Assembly: GCA_024408695.1 (NCBI GenBank)
Contig: JAKSUU010000045.1
Coordinates: 1-7,684 of the forward strand
Length of the DNA: 7,684 nucleotides
Source: Coriobacteriales bacterium
GTDB taxonomy: Bacteria; Actinomycetota; Coriobacteriia; Coriobacteriales; QAMH01
Direction of reading: 5' to 3'
The notes below the pieces were generated by a model, which was not told the origin of the DNA, ran no database searches, and saw nothing but the letters and a program-made list of their open reading frames with translations. The position numbers and the translations under genes are program-made. Positions 1 to 7,131 of the stretch are shown in pieces (the first letter of the stretch is position 1; each line of letters opens with the position of its first letter).

Positions 1-1
1 T

Positions 2-793
2 CACACACAATTTGGCTATGAACTAGATCGCCTGCATCTAAAGGGTTTTTGCAAAAACACGCCACTTAGATGGGCTATAAAAACCTTTAATCTTTGTGAT
101 GAGTGTTATACCGTTAATAAAGCAATTAAAAAGATTTACAGAGAACTTGGTGTAGATAATAAAATTTCAATTATTCCAAACGCGACAGATTTAAAGACTT
201 CAAAATCAATTGAAAAAGATAAAAATTGGATGAACAAAAAATTTGGCATTAACAAAGACGAAAACGTGCTTTTGTTTGTTGGGCGCATAAGTTTAGTTAA
301 AAACTTAATGTTTCTTTTAGAAAGTTTAAAAATTTTAAGTGATAGAGACATATGTTTTACAATGCTTTTTGTGGGGCCTTTTGAAGACAAAAAACCATTT
401 TATCGAAAAATCAAAAAGCTTGGTTTAGATGCGCATATTAAGGTATGCGGAAAAATTTATGACAGAGACTTGCTCCAAAAAATTTATACTCGTGCCGACC
501 TGTTGTTGCTGCCGTCTTATTACGACACCGATTCACTTGTGCAAATAGAAGCTGCAAGTCAGTTTACACCTACTGTTTTTATTGAAGATGCTCCTACCGC
601 ATCAAACATAATAGATAACCATAACGGTTTTATTGCGCCAGAGGACACAAAAAAATATGCAGATAAAATTGCCTTTGCCCTAAACAATAAAAACTTATTG
701 CAAAAAGTTTCAAAAAATTGTCATGATACCATATACCTTAAATGGCAGGATGTTAGTAAAATTTTGTATAAAAAGTACAGAAAAATTTTATAA
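2..793 (+). CDS. GT4-family glycosyltransferase, 5'-truncated by the window edge
   Basis: The frame is open from base 2 to the TAA at 791-793, giving 263 visible residues. The ATG at 230 is internal, because conserved sequence continues upstream of it, so the start lies outside the window. Family members usually have about 380-420 residues, so roughly the first third is missing. Visible parts: the end of the N-terminal Rossmann domain, with HTQFGYELDR at residues 1-10 and the interdomain IIPNATD near 57-63; then the C-terminal nucleotide-sugar domain, with FVGRISLVKN near 92-101 (Arg95 and Lys100 fit the donor-phosphate pair). The usual E-X7-E motif reads D175-X7-E183 inside PSYYDTDSLVQIEAAS. 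From memory, a clostridial GT4 subfamily shares this Asp form. Such enzymes transfer sugar from a nucleotide donor on the cytoplasmic side, often to lipids or cell-surface glycans; donor and acceptor cannot be read here. The ABC ATPase gene begins 30 bases downstream on the same strand with no clear terminator between. The family call is firm; the substrate is unknown. Confidence 0.9.
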   Translation, partial: HTQFGYELDRLHLKGFCKNTPLRWAIKTFNLCDECYTVNKAIKKIYRELGVDNKISIIPNATDLKTSKSIEKDKNWMNKKFGINKDENVLLFVGRISLVKNLMFLLESLKILSDRDICFTMLFVGPFEDKKPFYRKIKKLGLDAHIKVCGKIYDRDLLQKIYTRADLLLLPSYYDTDSLVQIEAASQFTPTVFIEDAPTASNIIDNHNGFIAPEDTKKYADKIAFALNNKNLLQKVSKNCHDTIYLKWQDVSKILYKKYRKIL

Positions 794-823
794 TTTTACT
801 GTATGTGATATTTTGCAATTAGT

Positions 824-1534
824 ATGGAAAAAACCTGCTTAATCAAAACAGAAAATTTAACAAAAACCTTTGGCAAAAATAAAGGTTTGCACTATGCTGT
901 AAAAAACGTTTCGATAGAGATTTACGAAGGCGAATTTCTTGTAATTTTAGGACATTCTGCATGTGGTAAATCTACTCTTTTAAATTGCATTAGTGGTATG
1001 GACAGAGCAACGTCTGGACACATCTATTACAAAGGCGAAGATATCACAAAACTCTCTGATAGAAAATTAACATTTTATCGCCGAGACAAAATCGCTTTTG
1101 TTTTTCAGTTTTTTAACTTGTTATACGATTTAACTTCTATTGGTAATTCTGTTTTGGCGCCAGGTTCAAATAAAAATTACGATGAAATTAAAAAGCTGTT
1201 TGCAGATATTGGTCTTGAAAATAAAGAGTTTGAATATCCAAAAAATTTAAGTGGAGGGCAGCAACAACGCGTTGCCATTGCACGTGCTCTAAATAAAAAA
1301 TCTGAAGTTTTAATTTGTGACGAACCCACGGGTGCTTTGGATGAAGAGTCTGGTAGAGCGGTTTTGTCTCTTCTCGAAAAAATTAACCAGCGTGATAAAA
1401 AAACCGTTGTGCTTGTTACACATACCGCTGAAATCGCAAAAATGGCAGACCGAGTAATTTTCTTAAAAAATGGTGAGGTTGCCGATATTACAATAAATTC
1501 TCACAAAATAACAGCCGCCGAGGTGGAATATTAA
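824..1534 (+). CDS. ABC transporter ATP-binding protein (MacB/LolD/BceA type)
   Basis: This 236-residue protein is a complete single nucleotide-binding domain, the cytoplasmic motor for the permease that follows. Motifs in order: Walker A GHSACGKST at 43-51 (Lys49), Q-loop Gln95 in FVFQFFNL, signature LSGGQQQRVAIARAL at 142-156, Walker B VLICDEPTGALD at 162-173 with catalytic Glu167, and H-loop His200 in VTHTAEIA. The EPTGALD run, the LSGGQQQR form and the FtsX-type partner place it with exporters and mechanotransmission transporters such as LolD, MacB and BceA. The Walker A is slightly unusual: HSAC replaces the common PSGS or NSGS, but all catalytic positions are intact. ATG at 824 is the first possible start, since an in-frame TGA lies at 806-808. 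No convincing Shine-Dalgarno sequence precedes it. The stop TAA overlaps the permease ATG by one base. The transported or acted-on substrate is unknown. Confidence 0.95.
   Translation: MEKTCLIKTENLTKTFGKNKGLHYAVKNVSIEIYEGEFLVILGHSACGKSTLLNCISGMDRATSGHIYYKGEDITKLSDRKLTFYRRDKIAFVFQFFNLLYDLTSIGNSVLAPGSNKNYDEIKKLFADIGLENKEFEYPKNLSGGQQQRVAIARALNKKSEVLICDEPTGALDEESGRAVLSLLEKINQRDKKTVVLVTHTAEIAKMADRVIFLKNGEVADITINSHKITAAEVEY
1520..1526 (+). promoter_or_regulatory. Strong ribosome binding site of the permease gene
   Basis: GAGGTGG lies seven bases before the ATG at 1534, inside the last codons of the ATPase gene. With the TAATG stop/start overlap it fixes the permease start and indicates translational coupling of the two transporter subunits. 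Confidence 0.8.
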
Positions 1535-3858
1535 TGCTGATCAAACAGTATCTTTTACCATTAATTAAAAAGCAAAAACTGCTTTTTATTGCGATGGCAA
1601 TTATGTCTGCGCTTACCTTTGGTATGTTTGTGGGTTCGAGCTATGCCTATGACAATTATAAAATTTCTTCAGACAATTACTTTAATGGCTATAACTATCC
1701 ATCGGCATTTATTACGACTGATTTTACAAGTGAGGCAAGCTTTGATAGCCTAAAAGATGTCGAGGGCGTAAAAGACTATGACATTAGGTTTCATAATCTC
1801 TTTAACATTAATATCGATGATGAATATTTAAATGTTGTTTTAAACACATTCAAGCAAGACGATTTTACTAAGTATGCAAACATGAGCGATTATGTGGAAG
1901 CCGAAGATTTTGGAATTTATGTTGACCAACAATTTGCCGATGCTCATAACATAAAAGCAGGCGATACAGTCAATCTTGGCAAAAACGGACAGTTTTGTAG
2001 CTGCACGGTTAGTCAAATTGTTCTTAACCCAGAGTGCTTTTGTGTTTATGCATTAGGTGATATTCGAACAGATAATATAGGTTATGGTTCTATATATTTA
2101 AATTACGACGACCTTGAAAAGTTTTTAGCGGCGCTTCAATTAAATACTTTTGGGTTGGATTCAAATCAGGCCTTGTTGCAAATTGATTCAGCCTATGATA
2201 AGCAAAAAGTTTTAGATAATTGTTGCGATGAGCTGGCACCTAAGGTGCAAGTATCTCAAGCTCTTATAGATGAAGATACGCCTCCATATATACTTAGCAG
2301 GGAGTTTGATACTCAATTTAGTGCGATATCAGAAGTGGTCCCTCTTGCTTTTCTTATAATAATGAGCTTAATTTTTATTTTATTTTTAATCCAAATAATT
2401 AAAAAGCATTCAAGAGAAATTGGAATATTTTTGGCTTCGGGTTATCAAAAAACGGCGGTGTATGGGCTTTTTGCTGTATACACTTTGTTGATAAGTGCTT
2501 TATCGCTAATCGTTGGTTTTATATTATCAATCTTTATGGGCTATTTAACCTATTCCTTGTATCAAAGTGGTATATATTTTCCAGAGTGGACAACAAATTT
2601 ATTCTTTGACAAAGTACTTATAAGCAGCTTAGTTATTGTTGCAACAGGACAAATTGCCTGTGCGATAAGTGCGCTTATGTTTATTAAAAGTTCGCCTATG
2701 GATGCTCTTGATAAAAACCACCAAAGTTATGTAAATTTAGGAAAGCGTGCCGAACTTATAATTTATAGAATTCCAAACGCGATTCGTTTAGCTTTAAATT
2801 CAATCCTTCAAAATTTTAGAAATTTTTTAGTCATTGTGCTTGGCTTTATAGCATCCTTTGTGTTGATATTTTCTTCGTTTTCGGTCTATAGTTCGATGCA
2901 AGAATATATTAACTATACTTATGATGTACAAAACAACTATGATGCTCAGGTTGTTTCACTTTCAGGTTCGGTGGATGATTTGCGTACTGTATTAGAGTCA
3001 AGCGACTACGTAACAAAACAACTAGAGTACGATTCGATTATTACCGAAATTTCTTGTGGGGATAAAACAAAAGACACGTCAGTTATTGGCTTTCCAAGCG
3101 ATAGCGATATGTTGCAATTTAAAGATGCAAGTACTGGGGACAAATTAACTATTCCTGATAAAGGTATATTCATTGATAAACTCACAGCGGATGCCCTAAA
3201 TGCAAAAGTTGGCGATACGGTTGAGTTTTGCGATAAAAAATTTGAGGTAAAAGCGATTACAGCAATGTATGGCGAGCAATATCAGGTAATATCTGTAGAA
3301 AATATGGCAAAAATAGATGAAGAAAAATACGTTAATTCTCTTGTAGATGTTACAGACAAAAAAGACTTTGAAAAGTTTTGTGCCTATTCGCAATATTCAT
3401 TGCATCCTATATTTGCATCAGACTTTAAACAAATGGAGATTAACTTTAAGAAATCGTTTAACCTTATCATAAACATTATTGTTATAATTGCTATACTACT
3501 AGGTTTTATTGTTGTGCTTACCGTTAGCAAGATGACCATGGAAAGGCAAAAACGCACTATTTGTATTTTGCGGTCTCAAGGTATGTCTTTAACTGCCATA
3601 TCTAATTATTGGTCTATTCAAATGGCTATTCAATTACTAGTCGCCTTCTTGTTGGGCATGCCTTTAGCAAATCTTGCCGGCAGATTTTTCGTGAGCAATT
3701 TGTGTTCCGATGCCTCGTATTTTCCATTTATAGATGATTTTAGTATTTATCTTTACGCTTTTGTTTTTATAATTGGCTTTTCGATACTTACGCACCTAGT
3801 CATTGTGCTTTTTATAAGCAGATTTAACATTGCTCAAAATGTTCAAAGCCGCGAATAG
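1534..3858 (+). CDS. ABC transporter permease with two FtsX domains
   Basis: This 774-residue membrane protein is the partner of the ATPase encoded just upstream. Hydrophobic segments read by eye lie near 17-38, 267-289, 306-338, 360-384, 430-452, 642-664, 693-717 and 738-762: eight helices arranged as two repeats of one helix, a large outer domain, then three helices. The outer domains span about 39-266 and 453-641. Each half carries the cytoplasmic FtsX-type motif after its second helix, KHSREIGIFLASGY near 291-304 and RQKRTICILRSQGM near 671-684. This duplicated form fits a fused permease that needs only the ATPase. Known relatives extrude lipoproteins or peptides, or transmit mechanical force across the membrane. 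The first outer domain has unusual cysteines: C155/C157, C168/C170 and adjacent C230/C231. No two-component system or fusion protein is visible, so neither antibiotic-sensing (BceAB) nor tripartite (MacAB) function is supported. Substrate unknown. Confidence 0.93.
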   Translation: MLIKQYLLPLIKKQKLLFIAMAIMSALTFGMFVGSSYAYDNYKISSDNYFNGYNYPSAFITTDFTSEASFDSLKDVEGVKDYDIRFHNLFNINIDDEYLNVVLNTFKQDDFTKYANMSDYVEAEDFGIYVDQQFADAHNIKAGDTVNLGKNGQFCSCTVSQIVLNPECFCVYALGDIRTDNIGYGSIYLNYDDLEKFLAALQLNTFGLDSNQALLQIDSAYDKQKVLDNCCDELAPKVQVSQALIDEDTPPYILSREFDTQFSAISEVVPLAFLIIMSLIFILFLIQIIKKHSREIGIFLASGYQKTAVYGLFAVYTLLISALSLIVGFILSIFMGYLTYSLYQSGIYFPEWTTNLFFDKVLISSLVIVATGQIACAISALMFIKSSPMDALDKNHQSYVNLGKRAELIIYRIPNAIRLALNSILQNFRNFLVIVLGFIASFVLIFSSFSVYSSMQEYINYTYDVQNNYDAQVVSLSGSVDDLRTVLESSDYVTKQLEYDSIITEISCGDKTKDTSVIGFPSDSDMLQFKDASTGDKLTIPDKGIFIDKLTADALNAKVGDTVEFCDKKFEVKAITAMYGEQYQVISVENMAKIDEEKYVNSLVDVTDKKDFEKFCAYSQYSLHPIFASDFKQMEINFKKSFNLIINIIVIIAILLGFIVVLTVSKMTMERQKRTICILRSQGMSLTAISNYWSIQMAIQLLVAFLLGMPLANLAGRFFVSNLCSDASYFPFIDDFSIYLYAFVFIIGFSILTHLVIVLFISRFNIAQNVQSRE

Positions 3859-3862
3859 ATAA

Positions 3863-5692
3863 TCATTTTTTGTTTGTGTAAACTTCTTTACCTTCAAAAT
3901 AAACTGCTTCAACCTTTGAATTGTGAATGGTGCGTAGCTTTTCGCCGGTATAATCTAAAAAGTTAGTATCAATAATGATAAAATCTGCATTTTTACCAAC
4001 TTTAATCGAGCCAGTTGTATCGCCAAAACCTAGTTGCTTTGCACCTTCGATCGTAAGAGCATTTAATACTTCTCTTACGGTTAAAAGTTCCGACGGAGCA
4101 AACGCAATGGAATCTTTGCCAACATCCATGCCAGTGGTTGCGGTTTCGATGACATTAAAAATATTGCCCTCGAGGCTTTCGCCACAAGGCGAATCGGTTG
4201 AAGAAGCAACATTAACACCAGCGTCAAGGAGAGATTTCATCGGATAACCAGACTCATAAATTCCATCTGGCAATGTAGAAGAAAGTGCCATGTGTAGAAG
4301 CTCTACATACTCTCCTTCTTGTAAAGTTGTAGAATGCCAAATAAGATTTTCGGCAATGCCAATTTTGTTGTCTGCGCAACGTTGAATGTCTTCTTTTGTG
4401 ATGTTTCTAACATGACCTATGGTGTTGATATTCTCTTTGCCGAGTTCTTTGCTAGCATTAATGTAAGAATTGATAATCGCTTGGCAAGCGGCATCGCCAT
4501 ATGCATGTGTGTGAACAGTTAGACCTTGCGAGTTTGATTCTTTAACAAGAGCATTTAATTCTTCTTGTTTCCATACAATATTGCCATGTTCTTGACCCTT
4601 TTCTGCAAATGGGTATTCTTGCATTAACCAACCCGTGCCTGCTTCTACAACTCCATCAGCAAAAAGCTTAATATATGAAGGATTAAAATGAGTAGATTTA
4701 TTTTTGTCTGCTAATTCTTTTGCATAAGTGATTTTTTCTTTAATTTCACCGGAATTATAACTGCGAACAACAAAACAAGAATCCATATTAATTGTTAGCT
4801 CTTTAGCTTCGTCTACTTTTTTAGTGCTTTCATATAGTTTGTCTTCAACAAAAAAGTTAAGACCTGCATCTAAATAATTTGTATAGCCCCTGGAATGAAG
4901 ATCGTTGACACCGTTTTTAACTGCAGATTCAAAAATTTTGTCATCCGCTTTGTCTAGTGGAATGACTTTTTCAACAACATACATTAAAAGTTCATCGAGT
5001 ATAAGGCCACTAGGGGCGCCACTTGTTGTTTTTTTAACTTCGCCACCTCTAACATCGCAGTTTTCATATATACCAGCTGCTTTGAGTGCGGTTACGTTTG
5101 CGAGAGCCTCGTGCGCGTTGTTATCTATAAATATTACAGGAATACCAGGAGCTCGCTCTTCAATCTCCTCTGCATAACTTTTGGATTCATCCATACTGAG
5201 TATAAAATCTTCAATGTCAAAACCATAAGAAACCCAATATTCTGGCTTTGGGTTAGAATTGAACTTTTCTTCTAAAAGGGGTAGAAGCTCTTCGTATTTT
5301 TTTCCATAACCAGGGAATTGCTCGAACAAGCCCGACATTCCAATATAGTGACCATGTGCTTCTGTGCAGCCTGGAATTATCATGCCCTTGTCTGTTTGGT
5401 TGATAATTTGCGTTGTCCCCTCTTTAATATATTGTTTTGCGCCTTCTTTGTCTCCGACATAAATGTATTTGCCATCTTTTACGGCGAAGGCTTCTGCTGT
5501 GCCGTTGTTGTCGGCTTCTGCAGTGTAAATTGTGCCGTAGACGACAGTGTCTGCAACTTGCGAGTTGCCGCATCCTGTGCAAAGAGTGAATAATCCGAGT
5601 GCAAGAACAAAACATGACAAGACAGAAAATATAATTGTGATTTTTTTAAAAGAAGCACTTACTTTTGAATTTTTTCCAGTTTGTTTATTCAT
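3863..5692 (-). CDS. Exported YtcJ-type amidohydrolase (Amidohydrolase_3), probable lipoprotein
   Basis: This 609-residue metal-dependent hydrolase belongs to the Amidohydrolase_3 group, which includes YtcJ and N-substituted formamide deformylase. Numbering from the ATG at 5692, the N-terminus has lysines, a hydrophobic stretch (about 18-38) and Cys41 in LCTGC, a lipobox-like site; Cys at -3 is atypical. Lipid anchoring on the outer membrane face is therefore likely. Catalytic landmarks: His113 and His115 in EAHGHY (metal site), DNNAHEALAN near 190-199, Lys342 in YIKLFADG, His396 in HAYGD, His427 in IGHV, and Asp500 in SSTDSP. The C-terminal GKNADFIIID (567-576) returns to the composite beta domain typical of the superfamily. 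All expected ligands are present, so it should be active, but the substrate (an amide, formamide or similar C-N bond) cannot be deduced. A GTG six bases upstream (5698) is also in frame, but it lies within the ribosome binding site. The gene converges on the permease, four bases apart. Confidence 0.92.
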   Translation of the reverse strand: MNKQTGKNSKVSASFKKITIIFSVLSCFVLALGLFTLCTGCGNSQVADTVVYGTIYTAEADNNGTAEAFAVKDGKYIYVGDKEGAKQYIKEGTTQIINQTDKGMIIPGCTEAHGHYIGMSGLFEQFPGYGKKYEELLPLLEEKFNSNPKPEYWVSYGFDIEDFILSMDESKSYAEEIEERAPGIPVIFIDNNAHEALANVTALKAAGIYENCDVRGGEVKKTTSGAPSGLILDELLMYVVEKVIPLDKADDKIFESAVKNGVNDLHSRGYTNYLDAGLNFFVEDKLYESTKKVDEAKELTINMDSCFVVRSYNSGEIKEKITYAKELADKNKSTHFNPSYIKLFADGVVEAGTGWLMQEYPFAEKGQEHGNIVWKQEELNALVKESNSQGLTVHTHAYGDAACQAIINSYINASKELGKENINTIGHVRNITKEDIQRCADNKIGIAENLIWHSTTLQEGEYVELLHMALSSTLPDGIYESGYPMKSLLDAGVNVASSTDSPCGESLEGNIFNVIETATTGMDVGKDSIAFAPSELLTVREVLNALTIEGAKQLGFGDTTGSIKVGKNADFIIIDTNFLDYTGEKLRTIHNSKVEAVYFEGKEVYTNKK

Positions 5693-5697
5693 AATCA

Positions 5698-5702
5698 CCC
5701 TT
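5698..5702 (-). promoter_or_regulatory. Ribosome binding site deciding the amidohydrolase start
   Basis: On the minus strand AAGGG is followed by TGATT and then ATG at 5692, a five-base spacing. The alternative GTG start at 5698 would use the last G of this site itself, so the ATG is preferred. Confidence 0.6.
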
Positions 5703-5773
5703 TTGTCGAAGAGTTGTCTTTCTATATTTTAAAATAAATCACCGTTAAATAGTAAAATTATAGTAATTCTTTT

Positions 5774-5781
5774 AAAGGGGG
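5774..5781 (+). promoter_or_regulatory. Ribosome binding site of the zinc-ribbon gene
   Basis: AAAGGGGG precedes the ATG at 5786 by four bases. It is a strong purine-rich site and supports that start over any later methionine; the next methionines lie far downstream, beyond the zinc ribbon and membrane segment. Confidence 0.7.
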
Positions 5782-5785
5782 AATT

Positions 5786-7021
5786 ATGGAGAACCAAAAT
5801 TTTTCTAATAATCAACAAGGTCAGACTGGTCAAAATCAACAGCAAAATCAATTTCAACAAAATCAATCAGCGCAAACGCAGCGTCAGGTTCCACAACAAG
5901 CTCAATTCCAACAGAGCCAATTTCAACAACAAGTTTCACAGCAAGACCAAACGCAACAGGCCCGTTTGGCCCAGGCAGAACTTCAAAGACAACTTTCGAT
6001 TTGTCCAAAATGCGGTAAGCAAAACCAAATTGGATCACAATTTTGCAACGATTGTGGTACCGAGCTTCCAAAACTAGAGGATCCAGAAGAAAAATCTAGC
6101 AAACGCGCAAAGACTATTGGTATTGTGGTTGCATGTATTGCCGTTGCGGCTTTAATTATTGGAATTATATTTTTCTTTAGCAATCAAAATGCACATAAGG
6201 GGCATGAAGTAAAACTAGTTATAAATGCTCAAGAATATTCAACGAGCAATGCTTCTAGAATTCCAATTCAAGTAAAGGGTGCAGACTTAGACCAAAAAGA
6301 ATTCAACCAGGTTTTCTATGTTGATGAAAAAGGTCAAGGAATTGATCTTAAAAGTGGTTACTATACACTTACAGTTCTTGCTTCTCCATTGTGTGAAAAG
6401 GGAACTTATTGGTCTTTAGAACCTAAAGAGCTCTCTGCGAATATTACTAAGGATTTAGCTGCAGATGCAAGCTTTGATGATTTAATTGCAACTCCAATTA
6501 AGATGACTCCTATTGAACCAGGTAAAATTAATGAAAAAGATGTTAATACTTCTTATGAGTTAATGAAGAAGGATGACAAATTTGCATCTAAGGCTGATGC
6601 TTATAAAGAAGCAACCCTAAAGGCAAAAACAAATGCTGGTGCAGGTGAAAAAGCCGCTGCAGAGTTACTTGCTAAGTTACCTTTAGGAAATTGGAACTAC
6701 ACAGGAACTGCCGACGGCTATAAAGGATCAATGACAGTTAATGATAATTTTACTGCTTCAATTAAAGATATTAAATCGGGTCAAGCTGAAAGCTCTTCTT
6801 CCTTTAAACTTGAAATAGTTGCAGATTATCCTACAAGCACTAGTCTTGGTAGTCAGTGTTTTGCTGTTAGATATTTAAAAACATCTGGCTCGAGTGCCGA
6901 CAGATATTTTATATTTGTAAAAGATAAAAATAAATTATATGAATGTGTCGATTCGAACTTTAGTATTTCAGATGATGATGCTAAGAAATTTAACAGTGGG
7001 GAATGCTGGTCAAAGGCATAA
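5786..7021 (+). CDS. Gln-rich zinc-ribbon membrane protein with extracytoplasmic domains
   Basis: This 411-residue protein has no function I recognise. Layout: residues 1-70 are low complexity, with 32 glutamines; 71-95 form a zinc ribbon with Cys73, Cys76, Cys87 and Cys90 (CPKCG and CNDCG); a charged stretch (97-109, KSSKRAK) precedes one membrane helix at about 111-131; the remainder should lie outside. Positive charges before the helix support a cytoplasmic N-terminus. The outer part shows a beta-rich segment (about 141-222, with SRIPIQVKGADLD), a helical lysine/alanine-rich linker (about 250-297) and a C-terminal beta-rich segment (299-395, starting LGNWNYTGTADGYKG) that resembles lipocalin-like sheets in pattern only. 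Four further cysteines (203, 358, 387, 407) could form disulfides. The layout recalls zinc-ribbon membrane proteins of Bacillota and Coriobacteriia that are usually left uncharacterised. The gene has its own strong ribosome binding site and terminator, so it is probably monocistronic. An envelope-sensing or scaffolding role is possible but unproven. Confidence 0.88.
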   Translation: MENQNFSNNQQGQTGQNQQQNQFQQNQSAQTQRQVPQQAQFQQSQFQQQVSQQDQTQQARLAQAELQRQLSICPKCGKQNQIGSQFCNDCGTELPKLEDPEEKSSKRAKTIGIVVACIAVAALIIGIIFFFSNQNAHKGHEVKLVINAQEYSTSNASRIPIQVKGADLDQKEFNQVFYVDEKGQGIDLKSGYYTLTVLASPLCEKGTYWSLEPKELSANITKDLAADASFDDLIATPIKMTPIEPGKINEKDVNTSYELMKKDDKFASKADAYKEATLKAKTNAGAGEKAAAELLAKLPLGNWNYTGTADGYKGSMTVNDNFTASIKDIKSGQAESSSSFKLEIVADYPTSTSLGSQCFAVRYLKTSGSSADRYFIFVKDKNKLYECVDSNFSISDDDAKKFNSGECWSKA

Positions 7022-7076
7022 ATTAGGCTAGATGAACTCACAACAGTTTCTTGTCTTTTTTAATTTATATGTAAAC

Positions 7077-7115
7077 AATAAAAGCGAGCCTTATATTTTG
7101 AGGCTCGTTTTTATT
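7077..7115 (+). terminator. Rho-independent terminator after the zinc-ribbon gene
   Basis: CGAGCCT (7085-7091) pairs perfectly with AGGCTCG (7101-7107). The stem extends inward by a U-G and an A-U pair around a five-base loop (7094-7098). A run of five T follows at 7108-7112. Outside the core, an A-rich left flank (7077-7083) pairs with the T-rich right flank, so the element is nearly symmetric and could act in both directions. It starts 56 bases after the zinc-ribbon stop codon. Confidence 0.92.
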
Positions 7116-7118
7116 AAT

Positions 7119-7122
7119 AGGA
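7119..7122 (+). promoter_or_regulatory. Ribosome binding site of the cyclo-ligase gene
   Basis: AGGA lies nine bases before the GTG at 7132. It supports the GTG start; the overlapping ATG at 7130 is in another frame and is followed at once by TGA. Confidence 0.55.
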
Positions 7123-7131
7123 AACATTGAT

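Larger units (their letters stand above)
5693..5785. promoter_or_regulatory. Divergent intergenic region between amidohydrolase and zinc-ribbon genes
   Basis: These 93 AT-rich bases must hold the promoters for both flanking genes, which point away from each other. A perfect minus-strand TATAAT lies at 5762-5757 and could serve the amidohydrolase, but no TTGACA-like box sits 16-18 bases before it. On the plus strand TAAAAT (5753-5758) and TATAGT (5759-5764) are -10-like, again without a good -35. A 12-base perfect palindrome, TATTTTAAAATA at 5725-5736, sits near the middle and could be an operator, although AT-only palindromes arise easily by chance. Seen: the motifs. Inferred: their use. Confidence 0.4.

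Noticed and set aside
230..232. ATG at 230 as the start of the glycosyltransferase
   Set aside because: The frame is open back to base 2 and encodes conserved GT4 sequence upstream of this codon.
782..797. AAAATT/AATTTT inverted repeat at the end of the glycosyltransferase gene as a terminator
   Set aside because: The stem is entirely A-T with a tiny loop and no long T run after it; it is too weak to call.
5318..5593. Open frame on the + strand opposite the amidohydrolase
   Set aside because: It has no ribosome binding site or recognisable domain and lies wholly inside a well-supported gene.
5641..5647. Run of seven T in the amidohydrolase leader as a phase-variation switch
   Set aside because: Seven is short for slippage control, and similar runs are common throughout this AT-rich window.
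5696..5698. GTG at 5698 (minus strand) as the amidohydrolase start
   Set aside because: It overlaps the AAGGG site, leaving no spacing; the ATG two codons later is correctly spaced.
5849..5950. CAA-rich repeats as a CRISPR array or tandem repeat element
   Set aside because: Units are irregular with no unique spacers; they reflect glutamine coding.
5805..6071. Minus-strand open frame opposite the Gln-rich tract
   Set aside because: It is a by-product of CAA/CAG-rich codons read in reverse; the zinc-ribbon reading is supported by Cys motifs, a membrane helix and a ribosome binding site.
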